This document shows, piece by piece, positions 34,927 through 43,579 of a DNA stretch of 43,579 bases. How positions within the stretch are numbered: the stretch's first letter is position 1; each line of letters begins with the position of its first letter. The notes below the pieces were generated by a model, which saw only the letters and a list, made by a program, of their open reading frames with translations, searched no databases and was not told the origin of the DNA. Both the position numbers and the translations under genes were made by a program. The DNA is from Chromatiales bacterium (GTDB lineage: Bacteria; Pseudomonadota; Gammaproteobacteria; Granulosicoccales; Granulosicoccaceae): positions 1-43,579 of the forward strand of contig JAHDHK010000011.1 of assembly GCA_020631335.1 (NCBI GenBank), read 5' to 3'.

Positions 34927-36897
34927 TTGTTGACCAAGAGCCTGTTGATCCTTCGAAGCAAGACCTTGTTCTCTGCGATGCTGTCAGTTGTTTGTCTGTA
35001 CCTGCCGATAGCTCAGGCGGCCGGCTCTCAGGAGGTGAATCCGGGCGCGCGTTATCAGTTGCAGCGACAATTGTTTATTGCCGGGCGAGAGTCTCTCGCA
35101 GCCGGTAACGTTGAGGCTGCGTCAGAGCGGATTGCCGATCTTGACGGGTACCCTCTGCAGTCACATTACGAGTACCTGGTTCTGCGCCAGCGCATCCAGC
35201 AATCTGAAGCACCGCTGAGTCTTCTGCCTTCGTTAAATTCCTTTGCCGGTGCGTATCGGGATCAGCGATCTCATCGACGTCTGCTGGGGGTTATGAAAAA
35301 CAGGCTCGTCGCGCTGGAAGACTGGTCAGCTTATCAGCAGGTAGCCCGAATTACCGCTGCTCCGCGACATCCCTGTGATGATCTTTATGCCAGCGTGCTG
35401 ACCGGTGATTTGAATAAATTCGATAAAGGTGCGAGCGAGCTTTGGCACAACGTAGGTAGTCATACCGCGCATTGCGACGAAGCGTTTAAGCTGCTGATCG
35501 AACGGTCGGGGAAGGTACCAACCGGTGCGCTATGGAAAAGAACAGTCGCGCTGTTAAAGCGAGGCTCACCGGATGCAATAGCTGAATTGCTGCCTTATTT
35601 TGGATCGCGTGATCGCAGAATTGTGCAGTCCTGGGCTGATAACCTGGACAATCCCGAAGCGCTGCTGAGACTGGAATCGGTCAACGGCAACATGATCCAC
35701 CATCAGCACCTGGTGAGTTATGTGCTTGGCCGGTGGCTGGCGGCCGATCTGCCGGCAGCGACAGCGTTCTGGAAAGCCAACGGTGCTGCGTTCGGGTTCG
35801 ATCAACAGGAACTTGCTCAAGTGACTGCCCGTCACGCCGTACTGGCGGCAAAGCGTTCATTGGGTGAGGCTTCTGCGTTGTTGCAACAGGCATCTTCCGC
35901 AGATCGGCAGGTGCGATACTGGCGTATCCGTTCAGCATTAAAGCAGCAACAATGGGCCAATGTGCTGCAGCATCTGGATGCGCTGACACCAAAGGAACAG
36001 GCAACAGCACGCTGGCAGTACTGGCGTGCCAGGGCGTTTGAAGAACTCGGGCGCGGAACCGACGCAACAAAGATATACCGGGGGCTGGCAGATCGATTTG
36101 AATACTACGGCTTCCTTTCAGCTGACCGAAGTGCTCACGATTACAACCTGCCGGATACCGCATCAAAAGTTGACGAGACCACATTCACGACTGTTGCGGA
36201 TGATGAGGCAATAGCACGCGCAATCGAGTTTTTTCTGGTGGGTATCAGCTGGGAGGGGAGGCGCGAATGGAACAAGGCACTGCAAGGTGCGTCTGACCGT
36301 AAATTGCTGGCAGCTGCCCGACTGGCTTATTCCATTGGCTGGTATGACCGCAGTTTTGCCAGTGTCAAAAAATCCGGTATTACCTCAGTGCTTGAGTATC
36401 AGTTTCCTATGCCGAAGCCTGAGCTGGTGTCATCGCTGGCGCAACAGAAAACGCTCGATGCATCGCTAATCTATGCGGTCATGCGGCGTGAGAGTGGCTA
36501 CATACCCGATGTTAAGTCACCTGCGGGTGCTATCGGTCTGATGCAGCTGATGCCTGCAACCGCGAAGGAAATGGCCGCAAAAGCATCTTTGGGTAAATCA
36601 ACCTGGAATCTGATAGACGCCGAGGTCAATATTCGTCTTGGAGTAGAGTATCTCTCTGCAATGCTGAATCGTTACGATGGCAGTGTCGCTTACGCAGCAG
36701 CAGCCTATAACGCGGGACCGGGCCGGGTGAATCGCTGGAGAGAAGGAAGCCGGTTACCCGTGGATATCTGGGTCGAAACTCTGCCATTTGATGAGACACG
36801 CGACTATGTCAAGGGTGTGCTGTTCAATGCGGCAGTTTTCGATTCTCTGCTCGAGCCGAATCAGACTCGGGTGCTGTCAATGATGGAGTCAGACTGA
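34927..36897 (+). CDS. slt: Soluble lytic murein transglycosylase
   Basis: C-terminal SLT: YAVMRRESGYIPDVKSPAGAIGLMQLMPATAKEMA...AAAYNAGPGRVNRW; TTG start. Confidence 0.9.
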   Translation: MLTKSLLILRSKTLFSAMLSVVCLYLPIAQAAGSQEVNPGARYQLQRQLFIAGRESLAAGNVEAASERIADLDGYPLQSHYEYLVLRQRIQQSEAPLSLLPSLNSFAGAYRDQRSHRRLLGVMKNRLVALEDWSAYQQVARITAAPRHPCDDLYASVLTGDLNKFDKGASELWHNVGSHTAHCDEAFKLLIERSGKVPTGALWKRTVALLKRGSPDAIAELLPYFGSRDRRIVQSWADNLDNPEALLRLESVNGNMIHHQHLVSYVLGRWLAADLPAATAFWKANGAAFGFDQQELAQVTARHAVLAAKRSLGEASALLQQASSADRQVRYWRIRSALKQQQWANVLQHLDALTPKEQATARWQYWRARAFEELGRGTDATKIYRGLADRFEYYGFLSADRSAHDYNLPDTASKVDETTFTTVADDEAIARAIEFFLVGISWEGRREWNKALQGASDRKLLAAARLAYSIGWYDRSFASVKKSGITSVLEYQFPMPKPELVSSLAQQKTLDASLIYAVMRRESGYIPDVKSPAGAIGLMQLMPATAKEMAAKASLGKSTWNLIDAEVNIRLGVEYLSAMLNRYDGSVAYAAAAYNAGPGRVNRWREGSRLPVDIWVETLPFDETRDYVKGVLFNAAVFDSLLEPNQTRVLSMMESD

Positions 36898-36908
36898 GCT
36901 CCTGACAC

Positions 36909-37069
36909 GGTGTTGAAAAACGTTATGAGCGACGGTCTGGGAAGACCCCTGACTGCTTGCAAGGGCAACCGAAAAAACGCAGCTAATGGGGTGTCAATGA
37001 GCATTTTGAGGGTGAGTTTAACGCCCTCAGGCCCAACGCAATAACTAGCGCAATAGTTTTTCAACAGCC
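36909..37069. repeat. About 160-bp MITE-like element or IS-derived intergenic repeat
   Basis: Perfect 11-bp terminal inverted repeats tgttgaaaaac (36911-36921) and gtttttcaaca (37056-37066); right end recurs inverted at 43526-43542. Confidence 0.6.
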
Positions 37070-37250
37070 TGCTGATAACAGCTGAGCTGAGGTCCATAAG
37101 GCTACCGGATTGAAGTATTACCGGCAGGTGCAGTGAGACCAGTTAACTTCGGACCATCCACAGCATGGCAGCCGGCTCGTAACAATGTGTAGTAATAAGG
37201 TAATGCGGTATCCGGTGCGCCTTTTTGTCGTCGCGAGTGACTTTTCAGGG

Positions 37251-37565
37251 CTACCTCGCAGAGCCTCCGCGGCATTCCGGCGACTGTTCGGCAGCTTCGC
37301 CGCGCTGCTGCCATTCTTCCGGGGTGTACGTGTGCAACGCAAGCGCATGTATGTGTTCCGCCAGCTCTTCTTTCAGGATTGCGTTGATTGCTCTGTGCCT
37401 TTTGATCAGCGGCTGATCGGTGAATGCGTCGCTCACAACGACAACGCGAAAGTGGGATTCAGACCCTGCAGGTACATTGTGCATATGGCTTTCGTTGCTG
37501 ACGTCCAGGAAGGTTAATTCCAGCCCTGTTTGCAGTTTTTGCGTTATTGCTGTTTCTGTTTTCAT
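37251..37565 (-). CDS. BolA family protein
   Basis: ITQKLQTGLELTFLDVSNESHMHNVPAGSESHFRVVVVSDAFTDQPLIKRHRAINAIL. Confidence 0.88.
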   Translation of the reverse strand: MKTETAITQKLQTGLELTFLDVSNESHMHNVPAGSESHFRVVVVSDAFTDQPLIKRHRAINAILKEELAEHIHALALHTYTPEEWQQRGEAAEQSPECRGGSAR

Positions 37566-37781
37566 GGTTTGTGTCCGGTGTTGGTGGGTCACTGGCGATC
37601 GTAAACCGGCTTGCCGGTGAGGAGTGGTTCATTCGCCAGCACGGCTTCGCCAATCAGCGATAATGATGGGGTCGGATTAAAAAAAATCATACGCTCTGTC
37701 AGGGTTCACTGAATGGATTCTGCAAAGCAGACCCTGTGCTGAGTCTGCTATCATATATGTTGAACGAACAGGCCGGAACAC

Positions 37782-38057
37782 ATGTCGCAGCTGCAACTCA
37801 GTGGGAAATTAATAAAAGAGATCAGAGATGTTATTTCTGAGCATGACGCTGCCGCATCCGATCCCGGGGTTGCCTCTCAGTACCTCAGTGCCGTTATCGG
37901 CTTTTTACTGGGGCAGGAAGACATGCCTGAACAGCAGAAGCAGGATATTCTTGAAGAGCTGATGGCGTTTGCAAATCATGTGGCCTCTGACGTGCAGCGA
38001 CAGAAAAGTTCACAAACACAACAGGCATCCGGGGTCTGGAAGCCCGGTATGTCCTGA
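37782..38057 (+). CDS. Small conserved hypothetical protein
   Basis: 91-aa ORF upstream of parvulin in same orientation; no recognised domain. Confidence 0.5.
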   Translation: MSQLQLSGKLIKEIRDVISEHDAAASDPGVASQYLSAVIGFLLGQEDMPEQQKQDILEELMAFANHVASDVQRQKSSQTQQASGVWKPGMS

Positions 38058-38104
38058 ATCATCACGCATTTTCTCTACATTCACATCAAAACAGGTTTTT
38101 ATCT

Positions 38105-38383
38105 ATGGCACAGGCAACTGCGCGCCACATCCTAGTGGACACCGAACAAAAGTGTCTTGATCTCAAGCAGCAAATCGCTGACGGAGCTGACTTTGCGGCA
38201 CTGGCCTCTGAGCACTCGTCCTGCCCTTCCGGTAAGTCCGGAGGAGACCTCGGGTCATTCGGTCCTGGAATGATGGTGAAAGAGTTTGATCAGGTGGTTT
38301 TCAATGAAGCGGTCGGAGAAGTACACGGTCCGGTTAAAACCCAGTTTGGTTATCACTTGCTTGAGGTTACATCTCGCACGTAA
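38105..38383 (+). CDS. ppiC: Parvulin-type peptidyl-prolyl cis-trans isomerase
   Basis: ATARHILVDTEQKCLDLKQQI...GGDLGSFGPGMMVKEFDQVVF...TQFGYHLLEV. Confidence 0.93.
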   Translation: MAQATARHILVDTEQKCLDLKQQIADGADFAALASEHSSCPSGKSGGDLGSFGPGMMVKEFDQVVFNEAVGEVHGPVKTQFGYHLLEVTSRT

Positions 38384-38391
38384 AGTACTCT

Positions 38392-38440
38392 GCAGCCTGT
38401 AGTTGCCATGCGGCAGACAGCTGCCGGCTCTGCAGGCTGC
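38392..38440 (+). terminator. Nested hairpin downstream of ppiC
   Basis: Outer stem gcagcctg/caggctgc, inner stem cggcag-acag-ctgccg, T-rich cagtttta downstream. Confidence 0.5.
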
Positions 38441-38641
38441 CCGTCAGTTTTAAATTGGTTGTATCGCGTTAGTACCGGTCCTTCTGCAGATGGCGGGTCG
38501 GTAAAAGCAGCAGACAGCATCAAACTACTTTCAGTAGTGCGAGCGGTCATTGCATCGGTGTATTTACGGTTTTATCGTGTTTGATTGTGGTGCCCAGGCC
38601 ACCTGCTGTGATGTTTTGAACCTCACCTCCATGGCACTGCA

Positions 38642-39409
38642 GTGCGAAACGTTCTGCGACATTTGTCTATTGGAGCGAAGCGTGTGACAGATCCAGCCCG
38701 TGCAATCGAAATCAGGGGAAATATGTATACCCTGATGTCTCTGGTGCTGGCCAGCACAGACCACGCGCTCATTGCCCGATCACTCCATGAGCGGGTGCAG
38801 CAAGCGCCGGGCTTCTTGTTTAACATTCCTGTGATTGTCGACTTCTCCTCGGTGTCTGTTACCGGCGGTTACAATTTCAATTTACTGTTCAAGCTAATTC
38901 GTCAGCAGTCGCTGCTGCCTGTTGCAGTACGAGGCCTGCCGGAACATTTGCAGGAGCGGTTGCAGGCTGCCGGTGTACCGGTGGTGGAAATGACGACTCC
39001 GCGTTCCGGTATGTCCATTGAACGGAGCATGTCAGAAGGCAAGGGTAAGCTGATCGCAGAGCCGGGTGTCACTCTTGGTCGGCCCGGTGAGACCCTGCTA
39101 ATTGATCGGCCACTGAGATCAGGTGAACGTTGTTACGCTCAACAGAGTGATTTGATCGTGATCGGCGACAGCCTGCCCGATACTGAGTTGATTGCCGATG
39201 GCCATATTCACATTTACGGAGCACTCAGGGGGAAAGTCGCTGCTGGATTTCAGGGAGATAAAACAGCACGTATTTATTGCCGGACGCTTGCAGCGCAGAT
39301 GGTGTCTATTGCCGGTGTCGGCAGCACTACACTAACGCCGCCCCGGCGTGCTGCAGGTACCTTGCAGATATATCTGAAGAACGATGTGCTGATCGGCGAT
39401 GGTGTTTAG
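38642..39409 (+). CDS. minC: Septum site-determining protein MinC
   Basis: C-terminal beta-helix SGERCYAQQSDLIVIGDSLPDTELIADGHIHIYGALRGKVAAGFQGDKTARIYCRTLAAQMVSIAG. Confidence 0.88.
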   Translation: MRNVLRHLSIGAKRVTDPARAIEIRGNMYTLMSLVLASTDHALIARSLHERVQQAPGFLFNIPVIVDFSSVSVTGGYNFNLLFKLIRQQSLLPVAVRGLPEHLQERLQAAGVPVVEMTTPRSGMSIERSMSEGKGKLIAEPGVTLGRPGETLLIDRPLRSGERCYAQQSDLIVIGDSLPDTELIADGHIHIYGALRGKVAAGFQGDKTARIYCRTLAAQMVSIAGVGSTTLTPPRRAAGTLQIYLKNDVLIGDGV

Positions 39410-39624
39410 CTTTGAGGATGTGTCATTTGTGTTACACAACCGCAACTTGGCGCTGGTATTAGTGGTGTTTGCTTGTTGCGAATTGATTTTAACTAATTGA
39501 AATAAAAGTAATTAATTCAATATTGTTGCAATAAAATCACAAAAAACCAACAAAGCAACAGTTGTTGTATTTATGCCAATCAGGCTGTTAGAGTGTATCC
39601 AACTTAAGCACACGCAGCCATTCA

Positions 39625-40602
39625 TTGATGCTCCACCCTCGTCTCACACTTGCTTTATCGCTGTCCGCAGCGATTGGCGCAGCAGCCCCGGCTGCAGCGT
39701 CTGAGACGAGCATATATGCGTCACTGCGTCAGTCAATATTGTATACAGACTCCGGCACAAACAACGGAGACACCGACGATCTGGCGATTGTCGATCAGGA
39801 TTCTCGTGTCGGTCTCCAGGGCAATCAGTCCTTTGGCGAGTTCAGTGGATTCGGTCGCTTCGAAGTCGGGTTTGATGCCAGCCTCGAAGGCAATAATCCT
39901 GATGTCAGGCTGGGCTATGTGGGCGTCAGTGGAGACTTCGGTATCGTGTCTGTCGGATCCCAGTGGTCAGCATGGGACACCTACGTCGGGGCTGAACACA
40001 CCAATTTCGTTGATGAAGGTGATTGGCAGAATGGCACCAGGCGAAACAGCAGCACACTGAAATACGCAGGGCGGATCGGCGAGATAGCGGTCGAGGCGGA
40101 TGCGGTACTGGTAGATAAGGAAGCAGACCCTGCCAGCGGTGAGTCGCTGAACAGCGGGGTTCTTGATGAGCTTCAGCTTGCTGTCGGTTATTCAATTGGC
40201 GGCTTCACCCTGAATGCAGCGTTGATAGAGCGCGACGGGGGGCCGAACGGTTACCTGGGTGGTGGCAGTTTAATCGGTGCTCGGGTTAGTTACGAAGCCG
40301 GAGCGCTTGGGTTGTCATTCGCGGTTGCGCAGGACGATGCGCAGTTCGGTGGAGATTCTGAAGAAACTCTTGGAATGAAATTCCGGGCTTCTTACGCCAT
40401 CGGTGCAAACTCTTTTCTTGCTGTTGTCACAACTGCAGACAACAGCACTGCGGCTAACCAGCCGATAGGGGTAGCCTTAGGCTACCAACATGATCTCAGC
40501 CAGCGCTCGCGCGTTGCGCTGGAACTCTCTTCTGTCGATCCAGATATAGCGGGTCTGGATTCGTCGATAGAAGGTGGCGTGATGTATCGCCACGACTGGT
40601 AA
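39625..40602 (+). CDS. Outer-membrane porin (Gram-negative porin family)
   Basis: Signal peptide; SIYASLRQSILYTDSG, SRVGLQGNQSFGEFSGFGRFEVGFD, RLGYVGVSGDFGIVSVGSQWSAWD; C-terminal aromatic MYRHDW. Confidence 0.85.
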   Translation: MMLHPRLTLALSLSAAIGAAAPAAASETSIYASLRQSILYTDSGTNNGDTDDLAIVDQDSRVGLQGNQSFGEFSGFGRFEVGFDASLEGNNPDVRLGYVGVSGDFGIVSVGSQWSAWDTYVGAEHTNFVDEGDWQNGTRRNSSTLKYAGRIGEIAVEADAVLVDKEADPASGESLNSGVLDELQLAVGYSIGGFTLNAALIERDGGPNGYLGGGSLIGARVSYEAGALGLSFAVAQDDAQFGGDSEETLGMKFRASYAIGANSFLAVVTTADNSTAANQPIGVALGYQHDLSQRSRVALELSSVDPDIAGLDSSIEGGVMYRHDW

Positions 40603-40634
40603 TACTAATAATAATAAAATGTGCGTGAAAACTC

Positions 40635-40660
40635 AGGGCGTCCCTCGGCGCCCTTTTTTT
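40635..40660 (+). terminator. Intrinsic terminator after porin
   Basis: agggcg-tccctcgg-cgccct followed by T7. Confidence 0.85.
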
Positions 40661-40768
40661 CGCAACTAAAATTACCACACAACCGCTCAAGTTACACCCG
40701 AAATTCGACACGACAATTATCTTTAATCGCCGTGCTTAGTAACAACGCAGAACAATAGCTCTGCTCGA

Positions 40769-41677
40769 TTGCCTGCCGGAGCTGCCATTAACCAGGTCAC
40801 GTACGGATTTTTACTGATGCTGGGTGCGTTTCTGTGCTTCGCGGTGATGGACACGAGCGCAAAATGGCTAGTATCCGTCGCGCTGTTACCTACATTGCAG
40901 GTGGTGTTCGCGCGTTACGTTATACACTTCGCCTGGGTGCTTTTGCTTTACTTCCCCCGGCAGGGTATTGCGATAGCCAGATCAGGTGCCCCCCGGCTTC
41001 AATTGTTGCGGGGTTTATTGTTGCTCAGCAGTACGGCTTTAAATTTCACCGCTCTGAAGTACTTACCGCTCACGATTACTATTGCCATATTCTTTGCAGT
41101 GCCTATGGTGGTCTGCCTGCTCAGTATTCCGATACTGGGAGAGCGTGTCGGGGCCAGACGTTTTGCAGCAGTAGCGGTCGGTTTTGCCGGAGTGCTTGTG
41201 ATTGTGCAGCCGTGGGGTGAATCATTTGACTGGCACATTCTAATCTCACTGGGTGCACTTGCTACTGCATCGGGCTATTTCGTTGTCACCAGAAAAGCCG
41301 CCGGCATAGATAACAATGCTGTGGCGCAGTTTTACACCGCCGGTACGGCGACGTTGCTACTATTGCCGCTTATTGCCGGTAGCTGGCAATGGCCGGATAG
41401 CGGTACCCAATTGCTGGTGATGATCATACTCGGGTCACTCGGGATGCTCGGACACAGCCTGTTAACCCACGCGCATCGTTTCGCCGAGGCCTCCGTGCTG
41501 TCACCGACGGTTTATTCACAGATTTTGTACATCACTATACTCAGTTGGCTGGTGTTTGATACGGTACCCGACAGTAAAACAGCTCTGGGTACACTGATCA
41601 TTGTGATCAGTGGTCTGTACATTTGGTGGCGGGAGCGGGCACTGCAGCAGGCGAGTGCGATCGAAGAACTTCAATAG
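40769..41677 (+). CDS. EamA/DMT-family transporter
   Basis: Ten hydrophobic segments, two EamA repeats (LLLSSTALNFTALKYLPLTITIAIFFAVPM; LLTHAHRFAEASVLSPTVYSQILY). Confidence 0.85.
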   Translation: MPAGAAINQVTYGFLLMLGAFLCFAVMDTSAKWLVSVALLPTLQVVFARYVIHFAWVLLLYFPRQGIAIARSGAPRLQLLRGLLLLSSTALNFTALKYLPLTITIAIFFAVPMVVCLLSIPILGERVGARRFAAVAVGFAGVLVIVQPWGESFDWHILISLGALATASGYFVVTRKAAGIDNNAVAQFYTAGTATLLLLPLIAGSWQWPDSGTQLLVMIILGSLGMLGHSLLTHAHRFAEASVLSPTVYSQILYITILSWLVFDTVPDSKTALGTLIIVISGLYIWWRERALQQASAIEELQ

Positions 41678-41691
41678 CGGTGGGGGATGCC

Positions 41692-41937
41692 ATGTCGGTA
41701 CAGCTGATGATAGATTTTTTTCAGTGGTGCAGCATAATAAACGGTGTGCTGTTGTTGCTGTGGATTGGCATGATGATGTTCGCCCCCGACCTCGTGTATA
41801 AAACTCAATACCGATGGTTTCCGGTATCGCGTGACGCCTTTGCCGAAACCATGTACAGGTTTATAGGTGCATACAAGCTGCTTTACCTGTTCTTCAATCT
41901 TGTACCGTTTGTTGCACTGAAGCTTAGCAACAGTTAA
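41692..41937 (+). CDS. Small membrane protein (possibly DUF6868-like)
   Basis: MSVQLMIDFFQWCSIINGVLLLLWIGMMMFAPDLVYKTQYRWFPVSRDAFAETMYRFIGAYKLLYLFFNLVPF. Confidence 0.6.
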   Translation: MSVQLMIDFFQWCSIINGVLLLLWIGMMMFAPDLVYKTQYRWFPVSRDAFAETMYRFIGAYKLLYLFFNLVPFVALKLSNS

Positions 41938-42017
41938 TTACTACAAGGGACACGGTTTTATCGTGATCTTTCGCTATTCATTGTTTTTAACGTGATATTT
42001 CCGGGCAGGTCTGCAAT

Positions 42018-43508
42018 ATGAGTTATCAGAAACTGGTGGAGCGCTTTCAGCAAATTCATCGCATCGATCATGCGATGACTTTCTTGAGCTGGGATCAGAT
42101 GGTTATGATGCCAGAGCGTGGCAATGACGCCCGTTCTTCATCGATTGCAGAGCTTGCCTCGATGAAGCACAAGCTGTTAACTGCAGAAGAGGTCGCCGGG
42201 TGGTTTGACAATGCAGACGCTTCAGCCGACAACCTGCAGTCAGTCAGCCTGCGTGAAATGCAGCGCGTATGGCGCCAGGCCACTTGTCTGCCGGCGGATC
42301 TGGTAGTCGCAAAGATCAAGGCCGGGTCCAAATGTGAGCATGGATGGCGTACCCAGCGTACAGCAAATGACTGGACGGGGTTTGTGGCGAACTTTCGCGA
42401 GGTAGTTGAACTTGGTCGAGAAGAGGCTTCACTGCGTCTGGAGTCAAATGACAAATTGTCGACCCCGTATGAAGCTTTGCTCGACCTGCATAGCTCCGGT
42501 GATTCGCAGGTACTGATTGATGGAGTCTTCAAGGCTTTGCGCAAAGAGTTACCGGGCTTATTAGTAGAAATTCGTGAGCATCAGGCGTCGCGCCCGCCAA
42601 TAGTGGTTGCCGGAGAGTTTGCATTGGCAAAGCAGCAGGCGCTGTGCGAAGAATTAATGCGTGTACTTGGTTTTGACTTTAGTGCCGGCAGGCTTGATCA
42701 AAGCATGCATCCGTTCAGTACCGGGGTAGCTGGTGACTTGAGAGTAACCACACGCTTTCGCAACAATGAGTTTATTGAAGCGCTTAATGCCACTGCGCAC
42801 GAGGTAGGGCATGCCAGCTACGAAGGCGGGCTGCCGGCACACCTTGAAGGTTTGCCGGTCGGCGCTCATCGAAATATGTGTATCCATGAAAGCCAGAGTC
42901 TGTTATTTGAAAAGCAGATTTGTATTTCGAAATCGTTTACAGGTTTTTTTGCCGAACGTATTCACAAGCACCTCGAAGACAGCAAAAACATCAGTAGTGA
43001 AAATCTGTGGCAGCTTATGACCAAAGTCGAACCCGGCTACATTCGCGTCGAAGCCGATGAAGTATGTTATCCGTTACATGTACTGCTGCGGTATGAAATA
43101 GAGAGTGCACTGATTAATGGTGATCTCGAAGCCGATGAAATTCCTGAAATCTGGGATCAGAAAATGACTGACTATCTCGGCCTCTCTACCAAAGGAAATT
43201 ATAAAGACGGATGTCTGCAGGATATCCATTGGACAGACGGGGCTTTCGGGTATTTTCCGTCGTACACCATTGGCGCGGTCAATAGTGCGCAAATATTTGG
43301 CGCGATGTGTAGTGATCACCCTGATTGGCAAAGTCGCTTTGCCAGCGGTGATCTCGATTTTGTGCGCGAGTGGCTTGAAGACAAAATCTGGTCTAAAGGT
43401 TGTGAATTAACATCACAGGAATTGATGCGCCACGCCACAGGTCAGGCAACCAATACAGATGCGTATCTGGGGCATCTCAGAGCCCGCTACCTGGAAGAGA
43501 CACATTAA
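42018..43508 (+). CDS. M32-family metallocarboxypeptidase
   Basis: Taq carboxypeptidase features: FLSWDQMVMMP, HEVGHASYEGGL (HExxH-like), NMCIHESQSLLFEKQI. Confidence 0.9.
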   Translation: MSYQKLVERFQQIHRIDHAMTFLSWDQMVMMPERGNDARSSSIAELASMKHKLLTAEEVAGWFDNADASADNLQSVSLREMQRVWRQATCLPADLVVAKIKAGSKCEHGWRTQRTANDWTGFVANFREVVELGREEASLRLESNDKLSTPYEALLDLHSSGDSQVLIDGVFKALRKELPGLLVEIREHQASRPPIVVAGEFALAKQQALCEELMRVLGFDFSAGRLDQSMHPFSTGVAGDLRVTTRFRNNEFIEALNATAHEVGHASYEGGLPAHLEGLPVGAHRNMCIHESQSLLFEKQICISKSFTGFFAERIHKHLEDSKNISSENLWQLMTKVEPGYIRVEADEVCYPLHVLLRYEIESALINGDLEADEIPEIWDQKMTDYLGLSTKGNYKDGCLQDIHWTDGAFGYFPSYTIGAVNSAQIFGAMCSDHPDWQSRFASGDLDFVREWLEDKIWSKGCELTSQELMRHATGQATNTDAYLGHLRARYLEETH

Positions 43509-43525
43509 CAGTGTGTTGAGCACTT

Positions 43526-43579
43526 AGCAGGCTGTTGAAAAATTCCTTTATTCAACCGTTTTTCACTTACCGTCTGGAT
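43526..43579. repeat. Start of a second repeat/IS-end-like copy, cut by window edge
   Basis: agcaggctgttgaaaaa (17 bp) is the exact reverse complement of 37057-37073. Confidence 0.5.

Noticed and set aside
36861-37097. 78-aa minus-strand ORF
   Set aside because: Coincides with the MITE-like repeat and overlaps slt; more likely repeat sequence than a protein.
1-43579. CRISPR array or prophage
   Set aside because: No regularly spaced direct repeats, Cas genes, integrase or phage structural genes seen.

Overview
The window looks chromosomal, most likely from a marine-type gammaproteobacterium. The taxon is inferred from protein content and not tested. I see no rRNA, convincing tRNA, CRISPR array or complete IS. 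Housekeeping and metabolic genes include a stand-alone EF-G2 paralogue, a TRAP transporter operon, leucyl aminopeptidase, a Mo-bisMGD oxidoreductase, glycine amidinotransferase, Slt, a BolA-like protein, parvulin, an orphan MinC, a porin, an EamA transporter and an M32 carboxypeptidase. The standout is a corrinoid-dependent methyl-transfer locus at about 25.0-34.8 kb. It contains a non-pyrrolysine MttB-family methyltransferase, a GlxA/AraC regulator, a [2Fe-2S]-ASKHA corrinoid activase, a pterin-binding methyltransferase, MetF, a Cys-rich MetV-like protein, a Virulence_fact-domain protein, a DUF1638 protein and a B12-binding corrinoid protein. It is organised as a complete demethylation-to-THF route, probably in an aerobe, with the methyl donor unknown. 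Two details I did not expect are a near-identical 24-mer upstream of both transcription units (mttB-like and corrinoid gene), and Arg-rich terminal tails shared by four otherwise unrelated methyl-transfer proteins, including a homocysteine methyltransferase 18 kb away. Other points of interest are an in-frame amber codon in a response regulator, a structured leader ahead of EF-G2, a coiled-coil/HhH plus repeat-OmpA envelope gene pair, and a MITE-like repeat whose end recurs at the window edge.
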